Notes: generated from the letters alone by a model not told the origin. Counted from the first letter of the stretch, positions 44,316 through 52,620 are shown. The stretch is 64,000 nt of DNA from Arachnia propionica (GCF_003932785.1 NZ_RQYT01000025.1:1-64000), one strand, 5' to 3'. Made by a program: numbers and translations.

Positions 44316-47300
44316 GGAGCCGGGGTCGTCGGGTCCACCGTCGGAGCCGGGGTCGTCGGGTCCACCGTCGGAGCCGGAGTGGGTGTGGGTCCCACCGGCG
44401 GCGTCGGAGTCGGTGCCGGCGGCGTCGGAGATGGGGTCGGGCTCGGTGGGGTCGGCGCCTCGACCTTCACCAGACCGGCATCCAGCCAGGGGACATCCGT
44501 GATCTCCGGTCCACCCTCGTTGACACCCTTCGCAGGGGTGGTGAACTCCACCACGCCCCGGGCGTCGACATCGGAGTCCGTGATGTCGTCCCCCTCATCC
44601 TTGACGGTCCATTCGAAGCCCTCCGGCTTGTCGAACCTCAGGGAGTAGGTCGTCCCGGGGACCAGGTTGTTGAACCAGTAGTAGCCTTCCGCATTGGTCC
44701 TGGTCACCGCCACCTCGTCACCGTTGGCATCGATGAGGGTCACATCGACCCCGGCCACGGGAGCCTCCCCGGCGTCCTGCAGCCCGTTGCGGTTGGCGTC
44801 CAACCAGACGTAGTCACCCACCGAGATCCGCGCCTCCACGGTGACATCGGCGTGGGCGTCGTTGTCGGTGACCGTGGCGGCGGTGTCCAGCCTCAGGTTG
44901 TCCGGGTCGCCGGGATTCGGGGTCGGGACCACCAGAACATTGGTCTCCGGGAGCCAGTCCGTCTCCAGCGGCAGCACATAGGCCACGTTGCGGGCCGTAC
45001 CGGCGAAGTTGCCCCTGGCCAGCGCGGTCACCCGGATCGGCTTGGCGGTCTCACCGGGCCCCAGGGCCACGTTGCTGACACACACGAGCGTGGGGGTGTC
45101 ACAGGTGTAGCCCTCACCCGACAGATTCGTGACGAGCAGCCCGAGGGGGGGAAGCTCCTGCACGGACCACCCGGCCAGCGCGGCCACCGGCCCCTCGTTG
45201 CGCGGGGTCAGCTCGAAGATCACCTCGCCACCCGGGCGGACCGTGCCCGTCGTGGTGAGGCTCTTGGTCAGCACGAGGTTGTACTGGAGCAGACCACCGT
45301 CCAGCGACGGATCGTCCGCTCGATCTGCGCCGAGTTCGTTCCGACCCGCTGCCGGGGCGGTGAAATCGATGGTGCCGGCATTGCCCCGGGCGGGGTCCTG
45401 CACCACGTCGGAGTCCTTGTCATTGGACGCGTTGCCTCCGGCATCACCGGTGGTCCACATGGCGCCGTCCGGCCCCTCGAGAACCAGCTTGTAGGCGGCC
45501 CCGGCCACCAGGTCCTTGAACCCGTAGTGGCCCTGGGCATCGGTCGCGGTCACGGCGACGGTGCGGCCATCGCGGTCGACCAGGGTCACCTTCACGTCCT
45601 TGACCGGGGGCTCATCGGCACCCTGCAGGCCGTCACGGTCCGCGTCGAACCACACGAGGTCCCCGACGGAGACCAGCCTCACCAGACCGGCGTCGAGCTT
45701 CGGCTCATCGGCCTCGCCCGGGCCGACCCGGTTCTCCCCCGTGGCGGGAGCGGTGAACCTGATGACGCCATCCGCGTCGACATCGGAATCCTTCGCCTCG
45801 TCGTCACCGGCGTCCCGCAGGGTCCAGGCGGTGTTCTCCGGCTGGGTGAACTCGATGATGTACTCCTTGCCGGGAATCAGGTCCGAGAAGGTGTAGGAGC
45901 CATCCGTGCCGGACTCGGTCCCGACCAGCTCGGCGCCATCGGTGTCCTTGAGCACCACGCGGACCCCGACCGCCGGTTCCTCACCGTCGTCCTGGATGCC
46001 GTTGTGGTTGGTGTCGTACCAGACGTGATCGCCCACGGAGACCAGCGTCCTGGCATAGGTGTTGACGAAGGCGGCCTCGACGACCGCCGGATCCTTCTGG
46101 ATGGTGACGGTCTGCGGCGCGGGCGCCTGGAGGCCATGCCCATCGACCGCCGCGGAGGCGGCGTCCTCGGTGATGGTGCACTCGGTACCGACGGGGAAGG
46201 TCCGGTCCGCCTTCACGGCGACCTCATCACCCTTCGCGGTCACGGTGCCCTCGACCGGTGCCCCGTCGACCTGGCAGGAGTAGGTGAACGTGAAGCTCTT
46301 CTCCGTCACGCCGGGGGCGCCGGTGGCGGTCTTCTTCACCTGGAAGGTCCCCACCTGCCGGGTGTAGGTGTTGACGAAGTCGGCACGCACCGGATCCAGG
46401 GCGATGGTCACGGTCCTCGCCTCAGGCTGGACCAGGTCATAGCCCTCGATCGCGGCGGAGGCGGCGTCCTCGGTGATGACGCACTGGGTGCCGACCGGGA
46501 AGGTCGCCCCGACCTCGACGGGGTTCCCGTCGCCCTTGACCTGCAGGCTTCCCTGCTCAGCGCCACAGGTGTAGTTGAAGGTGTAGTCCTTGGCCTCCGC
46601 GCCCAGAGCCCCGGTTGCGGTCTTCGCGACGCGGAACGCCCCGACCTGCTGGCTGTAGGTGTTGGTGGCCACGACCTCGGCGGTCTGGCCCGCGACGATC
46701 CGGACCGGGCTGGTCGCGACCTCGGACACCAGTGCGTACCCCGGCACCTCGGCAGCTGCGGTGTCCTCGACCACGGTGCACTCGGTCCCGTCGGCCAGGG
46801 CCTTCGAGGTCCACGTGCCGTCGGCGGCGAGCTTCACGGTCTCAGGCGCCTCGGCACCACAGGTGACGGTGAAGGTGAAGTCCGCGGGCAGCGTGGCGCC
46901 GTCGTCGTTCACCACCTTCTTGGTGAGGGTGAAAGTGCCGGTGGTGGCCGCATAGGTGTTGGTGGCCGTCACGGCGACGGTCCGACCGGCCTCGATGGTG
47001 ACGGACTGCTCCGGGGCGGGGGTCAGCCGATGCCCGGCCACCTCGGTGCCGTCGAGCTTCTCGGTCACGGTGCACTGGGCGCCGCCCGGAAGCTCCGGGG
47101 ATTCCACGACGTCACCGTTGGACGGCACCTCGAGGTCCCCCTCGGTCGCCGCCGGGTCGTTGCAGACGTAGTGGAAGGTGAATCGCTCAGGAGCCGCCGC
47201 ACCGCCGGTGAGGCCCTCCACCGTCTTGGTGACGGAGAACTTACCGGTGGTCTGCCTGGTCAACCGGTTGGTCAGGTCGACGGAGGCCACCTGCCGATTG

Positions 47301-48865
47301 CCGATGACCACCTCGCTGACGGGCTGGTCCTTGACCGTGAACGCGAAGCTCTCCCATGCGTAGCCCGCGGGGGCGGCCGCCGGGTTGGCCAGTTCGGCGA
47401 AGGTGACCGTGGTTCCCGTCGGGAAGGTGGTGGCGGCGGTGGGGCCGTAGAAGGTGACCTTCTCCCCCACCTTGGCGGTCAGGGTGACCTCACCACCGGT
47501 CCTGGCCGCGTTGACGGTGCCGGGCGCGGTCCAGCCCGGGTAGGCGTCGACGGTGCGCTGCTCCGGCAGGACGTAGCTGGCGGTGACGGTGAAGGGGGTT
47601 CCCTGCTCCACCAGAGCGGAGCCGGGACCGCCGACGAACTTGGTGATCGCGAAGCTGCCGAAGTCCGGACTCATCGCCACATCGGAGGTGAAGGCGGACC
47701 CGAAGGAACGGGTGTAGTTCGCCTGGACGTCGGCGGCGTCAAAGGCGAAGGTGTTCTCGTACTTGAAGCCGGGCTTCAGCTTGCCAGGGGTCAGCGGGAG
47801 CCCCTTGTAGGTCAGGCTGTAGTTGGTGTTCTCAGCGAACGGACCGGTGATGGCGACCTTCGCCACCTGGCCGTCCGGGGTGGATGCTTCGGGCGTGACT
47901 TGAAGCGTCCAGGTCCCCTTCTCCGTCGTGCTGGGGGTTCCGTTGCCGAGGGCGAGCACGACGTCGGGCGCATCGGTGTCGGTGTCCGCCGAGTCCAGGA
48001 AGGAGAGCTTCCAGTTCGCCGGATCGTCGAACTTCAGCCCCGAGCCGATGGTGTCGGTGAACTCCAGGGTCTGCTCACGACCATCGAAGGTGAGGGTCGT
48101 ACCGGCCTGTCGGGCCAGGAAGGCGAGGGTCTTGCTGGTGGCGAAGCTGGTGGAGATGCCCAGGTTGAAGGAGATGTCGTTGCTGGCGGGGCCGATACCG
48201 CTGGACCCCTTGGCGAACTGTCCGGGGCTGAACTTGTAGGGGTTCTTCGGCTTGGCGGCGCCGATCCCTCCGGTACCCGGCAGGTCGACATTGACGGCAC
48301 CCGTCGGTCCGCTGAAGGTGAACGGCAGCACCTCGGCGGTGGTCGCCGCCTGCGCCTGGAGCTGAACGCCGATGTTGCCGCGGAAGTTCTTGAAGTCGGC
48401 CGCGACCAGTTCGGCCGCCTTCTCGTTGAAGGTGCAGGTGAACTTGGCGGCCTGGATCTCGCAGGAACCCACCGTGGTGTCGGCCTGGCTGTCACCGGTG
48501 GTGTCGATCCTCAGTTCCGGCCTGCCGAGACCACCCGCGGTGGTCAGGGCGGCCCGGATCTCCGGGGGCAGGGTCACCGTGAAGGACTCCCCCTGGCTGA
48601 GCGGGGAACCGTCCGGAAGGGCCCAGGCGACGTCCAGCTTGACGCGATCCTGACCACTGTCGAGGGTCAGTTTCGACCCGTCGTTGATCGGGTCGCCGCT
48701 GGTGTCGATCTTGGTCAACGTGGGGTTGGAGAACTGGATGTGTGGGTTGTCCGCGGCGTGGGCGGGAAGCGTGACCCCTGTCAGGGCCACGGCCACCGTC
48801 GAGATGACGGCCGCTGCTCTGGCGATCGTCCCCCTGCCTCCGCGTGCCGGCGACCTCAATCTCAT
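44156..48865 (-). CDS. Adhesin-like surface protein 2, large, C-terminus frameshifted
   Basis: 1569 residues as read. Signal peptide AAAVISTVAVALTGVTLPAHA and an N-terminal adhesin region (about 40-535) paralogous to adhesin 1. Four DUF5979 domains start near 538, 640, 741 and 840. Two SdrD B-like domains (near 938 and 1060) are followed by a DUF11-like domain (about 1195-1340), a third B domain (VWLDANRNGLQDAGE, near 1345) and a Pro/Thr linker. The as-read end (DDPGSDGG units, GTAGQAGQAGQAG, TAA at 44156) is out of frame. With 11 nt restored the protein would be 1592 residues ending RPGLPGTGS at 44098. Start ATG 48865 has GGAAGG upstream. Confidence 0.85.
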   Translation of the reverse strand: MRLRSPARGGRGTIARAAAVISTVAVALTGVTLPAHAADNPHIQFSNPTLTKIDTSGDPINDGSKLTLDSGQDRVKLDVAWALPDGSPLSQGESFTVTLPPEIRAALTTAGGLGRPELRIDTTGDSQADTTVGSCEIQAAKFTCTFNEKAAELVAADFKNFRGNIGVQLQAQAATTAEVLPFTFSGPTGAVNVDLPGTGGIGAAKPKNPYKFSPGQFAKGSSGIGPASNDISFNLGISTSFATSKTLAFLARQAGTTLTFDGREQTLEFTDTIGSGLKFDDPANWKLSFLDSADTDTDAPDVVLALGNGTPSTTEKGTWTLQVTPEASTPDGQVAKVAITGPFAENTNYSLTYKGLPLTPGKLKPGFKYENTFAFDAADVQANYTRSFGSAFTSDVAMSPDFGSFAITKFVGGPGSALVEQGTPFTVTASYVLPEQRTVDAYPGWTAPGTVNAARTGGEVTLTAKVGEKVTFYGPTAATTFPTGTTVTFAELANPAAAPAGYAWESFAFTVKDQPVSEVVIGNRQVASVDLTNRLTRQTTGKFSVTKTVEGLTGGAAAPERFTFHYVCNDPAATEGDLEVPSNGDVVESPELPGGAQCTVTEKLDGTEVAGHRLTPAPEQSVTIEAGRTVAVTATNTYAATTGTFTLTKKVVNDDGATLPADFTFTVTCGAEAPETVKLAADGTWTSKALADGTECTVVEDTAAAEVPGYALVSEVATSPVRIVAGQTAEVVATNTYSQQVGAFRVAKTATGALGAEAKDYTFNYTCGAEQGSLQVKGDGNPVEVGATFPVGTQCVITEDAASAAIEGYDLVQPEARTVTIALDPVRADFVNTYTRQVGTFQVKKTATGAPGVTEKSFTFTYSCQVDGAPVEGTVTAKGDEVAVKADRTFPVGTECTITEDAASAAVDGHGLQAPAPQTVTIQKDPAVVEAAFVNTYARTLVSVGDHVWYDTNHNGIQDDGEEPAVGVRVVLKDTDGAELVGTESGTDGSYTFSDLIPGKEYIIEFTQPENTAWTLRDAGDDEAKDSDVDADGVIRFTAPATGENRVGPGEADEPKLDAGLVRLVSVGDLVWFDADRDGLQGADEPPVKDVKVTLVDRDGRTVAVTATDAQGHYGFKDLVAGAAYKLVLEGPDGAMWTTGDAGGNASNDKDSDVVQDPARGNAGTIDFTAPAAGRNELGADRADDPSLDGGLLQYNLVLTKSLTTTGTVRPGGEVIFELTPRNEGPVAALAGWSVQELPPLGLLVTNLSGEGYTCDTPTLVCVSNVALGPGETAKPIRVTALARGNFAGTARNVAYVLPLETDWLPETNVLVVPTPNPGDPDNLRLDTAATVTDNDAHADVTVEARISVGDYVWLDANRNGLQDAGEAPVAGVDVTLIDANGDEVAVTRTNAEGYYWFNNLVPGTTYSLRFDKPEGFEWTVKDEGDDITDSDVDARGVVEFTTPAKGVNEGGPEITDVPWLDAGLVKVEAPTPPSPTPSPTPPAPTPTPPVGPTPTPAPTVDPTTPAPTVDPTTPAPDDPGSDGGPDDPGSDGGPDDPGSHAAGGLAQPDPCTDGSGTAGQAGQAGQAG
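44246..44369. repeat. 27-nt tandem repeat with one truncated unit
   Basis: Full units start at 44246, 44273, 44316 and 44343 (each GGAGCCGGGGTCGTCGG plus ten bases). The unit at 44300-44315 is only 16 nt, lacking 11. In frame, each unit encodes PTTPAPTVD on the minus strand. The 11-nt difference changes the reading frame. Confidence 0.9.
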
Positions 48866-48928
48866 GCCTGCACCTTCCGAAGTCGATTCGCGTTGGCTGC
48901 TCCGGTTCCCAGAGCATGCCGACCTTGA

Positions 48929-48953
48929 ATCACCGAAGCTACCTCACAAAGCC
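48929..48953 (-). promoter_or_regulatory. Conserved upstream block of adhesin 2
   Basis: On the minus strand GGCTTTGTGAGGTAGCTTCGG plus TGAT matches the block upstream of adhesin 1, with TAGCTT as a possible -10. It suggests that the promoter was duplicated with the gene. Confidence 0.35.
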
Positions 48954-49056
48954 TTGGAGAACTATTCGGCCGACACAGTAACCGACTTTTGTCAAGGTGT
49001 TGGGGCGACGGCGCACTCACCTTTGGTCCAGCCTTTCGGCCAGCCGGGAACGACGA

Positions 49057-49085
49057 CGGGGGGCCGCTTCGACAGCGACCCCCCG
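49057..49085. terminator. Terminator after the secreted protein gene
   Basis: CGGGGGGCCGC and GCGACCCCCCG form an 11-bp stem with one mismatch and a 7-nt loop, 15 bp beyond the stop at 49100 on the minus strand. Confidence 0.65.
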
Positions 49086-49099
49086 AGATCATGACGGCA

Positions 49100-50047
49100 T
49101 CAGTTCAGCGGCGGCGGGTTCTTCCGCAGCTCAGCTGCATCGATGCCCTTGTTCGGGGCGACCTCGGCCTTCGCCTCGTTGAGGGTGACGAAGTTGAAGG
49201 TGCGCCACTCGTTGGTCACCAGCTTCGCCCGGGAGAGACCGACACCCGGCAGGTAGGAGTAGTAACTCTCCTTGTTGGTGGGGTCCTCGGGGTCGAACAG
49301 CTGCAACTTGGCGTCACCGACGCGGGCATCCTTGTTCGGGTAGTAGTCGGCACCGACCTGGATGAGGTACTGCGCCTGGTCGCGATCGTCCGGCAGCGAC
49401 GCCTCGCCGACGACCAGCTTGGCGTCGACCTTCACGTGCACGGCCTTGATGTCCCACGTCGGGTAGCCGACCAGCTGACCCCAACCGTGGTAGAGGCCTC
49501 CCTCGGACTTGCTCGGGGGCAGCACCTCGATGGCGTTGCCAACTCGGCGCAGGCTCGGGACCTCCACCTGGTTACCCATGAGGTGCACGGGGTAGAGGGC
49601 GCCGTCGAGGGTCTGGATCTGCACGGTGTGCCAACGGTTGGTGGACTTGCGCAGGATGTTGAGCCGGATCTGGCCGATGTGGACCCGGGTGTTGACGGCG
49701 TTGTTGTCGTCCGTGGGCTCGATGAACATCCACGGGGAGATGGCGGTCCACAGGTCCGCATCACCGTAGTCCGGGTCGACGAGGACGTCGCGCCAGTAAC
49801 CGGGGGTGTTGGTGCCGCGCGGGTCGTTGCCCATGGAGTTGACGCCACGGTACTGACGTCCCGGACTCGTGCCATTCGGATTGCCGAGGACCACTTCGTT
49901 CTCGAGGGTCATGTCCTCGATGAGGGTCTCAACGGTGTTGGTCCCGGCGGGCGGGGCGTCCTGATCCGCCTGGGCGGGCAGCGCGGCCATTCCGACAGCA
50001 AGGGCGCTGACGAGCGCGATGGCCGTCTTCTTGAATCGATGAAGCAC
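49100..50047 (-). CDS. Secreted protein of unknown function, probably CebR-regulated
   Basis: 315 residues from GTG at 50047, with AAAGGAG 6 nt upstream. Signal peptide with a basic start (HRFKKTAIALVSALAVGMAALPAQA), probable cleavage after AQA. The mature part is beta-rich and Trp/Tyr-containing (GYWRDVLVDPDYGDADLWTAI, GQIRLNILRKSTNRWHTVQIQT, LYHGWGQLVGYPTWDIKAVHVKVDAKL). No known family recognised. It does not start with His after cleavage, so it is not an AA10 oxygenase. The perfect CebR-type operator upstream suggests a role in beta-glucan or cellobiose use, for example as a carbohydrate-binding protein. Confidence 0.75.
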   Translation of the reverse strand: MLHRFKKTAIALVSALAVGMAALPAQADQDAPPAGTNTVETLIEDMTLENEVVLGNPNGTSPGRQYRGVNSMGNDPRGTNTPGYWRDVLVDPDYGDADLWTAISPWMFIEPTDDNNAVNTRVHIGQIRLNILRKSTNRWHTVQIQTLDGALYPVHLMGNQVEVPSLRRVGNAIEVLPPSKSEGGLYHGWGQLVGYPTWDIKAVHVKVDAKLVVGEASLPDDRDQAQYLIQVGADYYPNKDARVGDAKLQLFDPEDPTNKESYYSYLPGVGLSRAKLVTNEWRTFNFVTLNEAKAEVAPNKGIDAAELRKNPPPLN

Positions 50048-50122
50048 CTTTGCTCCTTTCCTGTGAGTAGAGCTCCATTCAACGTGACATGGAGCGAGTC
50101 TGCAGGTCCCCCCTGAAAGCTG

Positions 50123-50136
50123 TGGGAGCGCTCCCA
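50123..50136. promoter_or_regulatory. Perfect CebR-type operator
   Basis: TGGGAGCGCTCCCA is the exact 14-bp palindrome known as the CebR (LacI-family cellobiose repressor) site in streptomycetes. It lies 76 bp upstream of the secreted protein start on the minus strand. Confidence 0.75.
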
Positions 50137-50214
50137 TGAATCGCTCAGTCATTCTGGCCATTTCTATCAGGAACTCGCAGTCAGCGCCACATCGCGCACA
50201 GTCATGGTGATCCG

Positions 50215-50288
50215 TGGAGCGGGCGACGGGAGTCGAACCCGCCTCTGAAGCTTGGGAAGCTTCCGTTCTACCGATGAACTACGCCCGC
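50215..50288 (-). tRNA. tRNA-Gly (anticodon CCC)
   Basis: On the minus strand the acceptor stem GCGGGCG pairs with CGCCCGC. The D arm is GTTCATCGGTAGAAC. The anticodon stem-loop GAAGC-TTCCCAA-GCTTC gives CCC, and the T arm has GGGTTCGACTCCC. CCA is encoded (50215-50217). Confidence 0.95.
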
Positions 50289-50367
50289 ACTCGTCGTAGG
50301 ACTCCTGAAGTCTAGCCGATCCACCGCGCCTCCTCGCAACCGGCGACGGGAACGCTACGGTGATCCC

Positions 50368-51666
50368 GTGAGGACAGGGCTGCCCCGACGCATCGCAGAA
50401 CGACTGCGCCGCCCCGCGCGCCGTGGCGTCTCACCCTTCCGCATCACCCCGTCGGAGATCGTTCGCCCGCGCTCCCTCGACCAGATCCTCCACCTCTTCG
50501 CCTGGGCCACCGAACACCGTGGGCGACTCACGTTCCGTGGCGGCGGCAGCAGCCTGTCAGGTCAGGCGGAGAGCCCTCACGTCATCGTCGACCTCTCCCG
50601 CTCCTTCCGGCAGATCGAGGTCCTCGACGACGGGGAGCGGGTCCACGCGGGGGCCGGAGCCACTCTCGCCGAGGTCAACTCGCGTCTGGCCCGTCACGGA
50701 CGTCGTCTCGGCCCGACGATGGCGAGCGCCACGGTGGCCACGGTGGGTGGCCTCGTCGCCACCGATGCGGCGGGCCCCGCCCCGGCAGAGGGGCAGCAGC
50801 TGCGGGACACCCTCGAGGACGTCGTCGTGGCCCTGCCCACCGGCGCCATCCTCGACACCCGGCAACGCAACGCCGAGATCTCACTGCGGCTCACCGACCC
50901 ACACCTCGTCCAGGGCCTCCTCACGCTCCGCCACCGCCTGGAACGCCCCGACACCACCGCCGAGGTTCGGCGCCAGTTCGCCATTCCGAACACCATGGGC
51001 TACCGGGTGGCCGCCCTCCTCGACCACGACTCCCCCGTCGAGATGGCCAAGCACCTCATCGTCGGCAGCGAGGGCACCCTCGGCTTCGTCGCCGAGGTGA
51101 CGCTGCGCACCGTACCCCTGCGGCCACGGCCCCGACCTCGCGACCTCGAGGCCCCCTACACCAGCCTTGCCCGCCGCCTGCCCGGGCACGTCCTGCTGGA
51201 GGACTTCGCCGTTCCGGCCACGGCCATTGACGAGACCGTGGCCGGGCTGCGCGGGCTGCTCGTCAAGCATTCCTTCACCACCGAGGGGATCACCACCACC
51301 CCCGATGGCTGCATCCGGTACGCGCTGACCGTGGATCTCGACGATGCCGCCACCCAGCGCCGTTTCCGCCGGTACCGGCGTGACGTCGTGGCCCTCATCC
51401 GCGCACACGGCGGCAGTCTGCGGGCCCATCACGGCACCGGCAGGGCGATGTCCCCGTTCATGCTGGACCAGTTCGGTGACGAATTGTTCGAGGTGATGCG
51501 GGAGGTCAAGCACACCTTCGACCCTGCGATGATCCTCGGCCCCGGCATCCTCCTCACCGACGACCCCCTCACCCACACCCGCGACCTCAGACCGGGACGT
51601 TCCCGCAGCCTGCTGTCCCGACTGGGGTCCCGGCTGGGCCCGCGCAACGGGAGCCCCACGTCGTGA
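50368..51666 (+). CDS. FAD-binding oxidase, D-lactate dehydrogenase (GlcD/Dld) family, short form
   Basis: 432 residues from GTG. PCMH-type FAD-binding domain with FRGGGSSLSGQAESPHVIVDLS, GAGATLAEVNSRLARHGRRLGP and IVGSEGTLGFVAEVTLRTVP. The C-terminal FAD-linked oxidase domain ends HHGTGRAMSPFM...FDPAMILGPGILL. It resembles the flavin half of the large D-lactate dehydrogenases fused to Fe-S domains, but lacks the Fe-S half and most of the cap. A separate Fe-S partner is not seen nearby. It probably oxidises a 2-hydroxyacid; substrate not assigned. Confidence 0.82.
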   Translation: MRTGLPRRIAERLRRPARRGVSPFRITPSEIVRPRSLDQILHLFAWATEHRGRLTFRGGGSSLSGQAESPHVIVDLSRSFRQIEVLDDGERVHAGAGATLAEVNSRLARHGRRLGPTMASATVATVGGLVATDAAGPAPAEGQQLRDTLEDVVVALPTGAILDTRQRNAEISLRLTDPHLVQGLLTLRHRLERPDTTAEVRRQFAIPNTMGYRVAALLDHDSPVEMAKHLIVGSEGTLGFVAEVTLRTVPLRPRPRPRDLEAPYTSLARRLPGHVLLEDFAVPATAIDETVAGLRGLLVKHSFTTEGITTTPDGCIRYALTVDLDDAATQRRFRRYRRDVVALIRAHGGSLRAHHGTGRAMSPFMLDQFGDELFEVMREVKHTFDPAMILGPGILLTDDPLTHTRDLRPGRSRSLLSRLGSRLGPRNGSPTS

Positions 51667-51710
51667 CCCTCCCCCGAACCCCGACGGCACGAGGCCCTAT
51701 GCTTGACCAC

Positions 51711-52478
51711 ATGAACATCCTCGGCATCGACGTTGGCGGATCGGGCATCAAGGGCGCACCGGTGGATCTCGACAAGGGCGACTTCGCCATGGATCGGCTC
51801 CGCATCCCCACGCCGACCAAGTCGAGCCCGGCAAACGTCGCGGAGGTCGTCGGCCAGATCTGTGACCACTTCAAGGACCACATCGGCACTGATTCCCGGA
51901 TCGGTCTCACCATCCCCGCCCCGGTGGTCCACGGCCGGGTGCCGTTCATCGCGAACCTCCACAAGTCGTGGACGGGGCTCCAGGCCGACGCGTTCTTCGA
52001 GGAGGCGCTGGGCCGCCCGGTGACCCTCGTCAACGACGCCGACGGCGCGGGCCTGGCCGAGGTGCACTTCGGCGCCGCGAAGGGCAACGACGGCGTGGTC
52101 ATCATGACGACGCTCGGCACCGGGATCGGCACCGCCATCATCCACCGCGGCGTTCTGGTGCCGAACGCAGAGCTGGGCCACCTCGAGCTGGCCGGCCACG
52201 ACGCGGAGACGCGTGCGGCGTCGTCGGTGAAGGAGAACGAGAAGCTCAGCTACAAGGTCTGGGCGAAGGAACGTCTCCAGCCGTACTACGCGCACCTCGA
52301 GATGTTGTTCTCCCCCGACCTGTTCGTCGTCGGCGGTGGCGTGAGCAAGGACTCGGAGAAGTTCCTGCCGCTCCTGGAGCTGCGGACCCCGATCGTCCCG
52401 GCGGCGATGCGCAACCGTGCGGGGATCATCGGTGCGGCCCTCGCGGCAGCCGACGCCAACGATCACCCGGGGCACTGA
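51711..52478 (+). CDS. ppgK: Polyphosphate glucokinase (ROK family)
   Basis: 255 residues. NILGIDVGGSGIKGAPVDLD phosphate-binding loop, VNDADGAGLAEVHFG with the catalytic Asp, TLGTGIGTAII and ELGHLE. It phosphorylates glucose with polyphosphate or ATP, as in most actinobacteria. The start at 51711 is chosen because TATGCT at 51698-51703 is a good -10 for a leaderless transcript. An ATG at 51699 (MLDHMNIL) with GAGG 4 nt upstream is the alternative. Convergent with argS; a phased repeat array lies between. Confidence 0.93.
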   Translation: MNILGIDVGGSGIKGAPVDLDKGDFAMDRLRIPTPTKSSPANVAEVVGQICDHFKDHIGTDSRIGLTIPAPVVHGRVPFIANLHKSWTGLQADAFFEEALGRPVTLVNDADGAGLAEVHFGAAKGNDGVVIMTTLGTGIGTAIIHRGVLVPNAELGHLELAGHDAETRAASSVKENEKLSYKVWAKERLQPYYAHLEMLFSPDLFVVGGGVSKDSEKFLPLLELRTPIVPAAMRNRAGIIGAALAAADANDHPGH

Positions 52479-52511
52479 GCAAGCGAAACCAGCAGCAACC
52501 CCCCACTCCTG

Positions 52512-52620
52512 ATTCGCCTGCCTTGGGTCGGAAACGCCTGCCCAATTCCAAAACGCCTTTCCAGTTGGACAGGCGAACCACGAAAATGACAGGCGAACCG
52601 AGGTCAAGACAGGCGAATCC
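52512..52620. repeat. 20-bp-phased AGGCG motif array, copy 2 (inverted halves)
   Basis: Three reverse motifs (CGCCT at 52515, 52535, 52554) are followed by three forward motifs (AGGCG at 52571, 52591, 52611). The forward set is ACAGGCGAA at exactly 20-bp spacing. The whole is a large dyad of about 110 bp in the gap between the convergent ppgK and argS genes. Besides this array the 243-bp gap shows nothing else. Confidence 0.75.

Noticed and set aside
44246-44369. CRISPR-like appearance of the 27-nt repeats
   Set aside because: Units are directly adjacent with no spacers and encode a Pro/Thr linker.
43994-48928. Very long + strand open frame (over 1600 codons) opposite adhesin 2
   Set aside because: It is a mirror of the adhesin codons in GC-rich DNA. 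It shows no signal peptide or family similarity and is highly Gly/Arg/Val biased.
49100-50047. Lytic polysaccharide monooxygenase (AA10)
   Set aside because: After signal cleavage the protein starts with Ala/Asp, not the obligatory His, and shows no copper-site His pair.
50215-50288. tRNA-Gly as the attachment site of an integrated element
   Set aside because: No repeat of the tRNA 3' end and no integrase gene were seen nearby.
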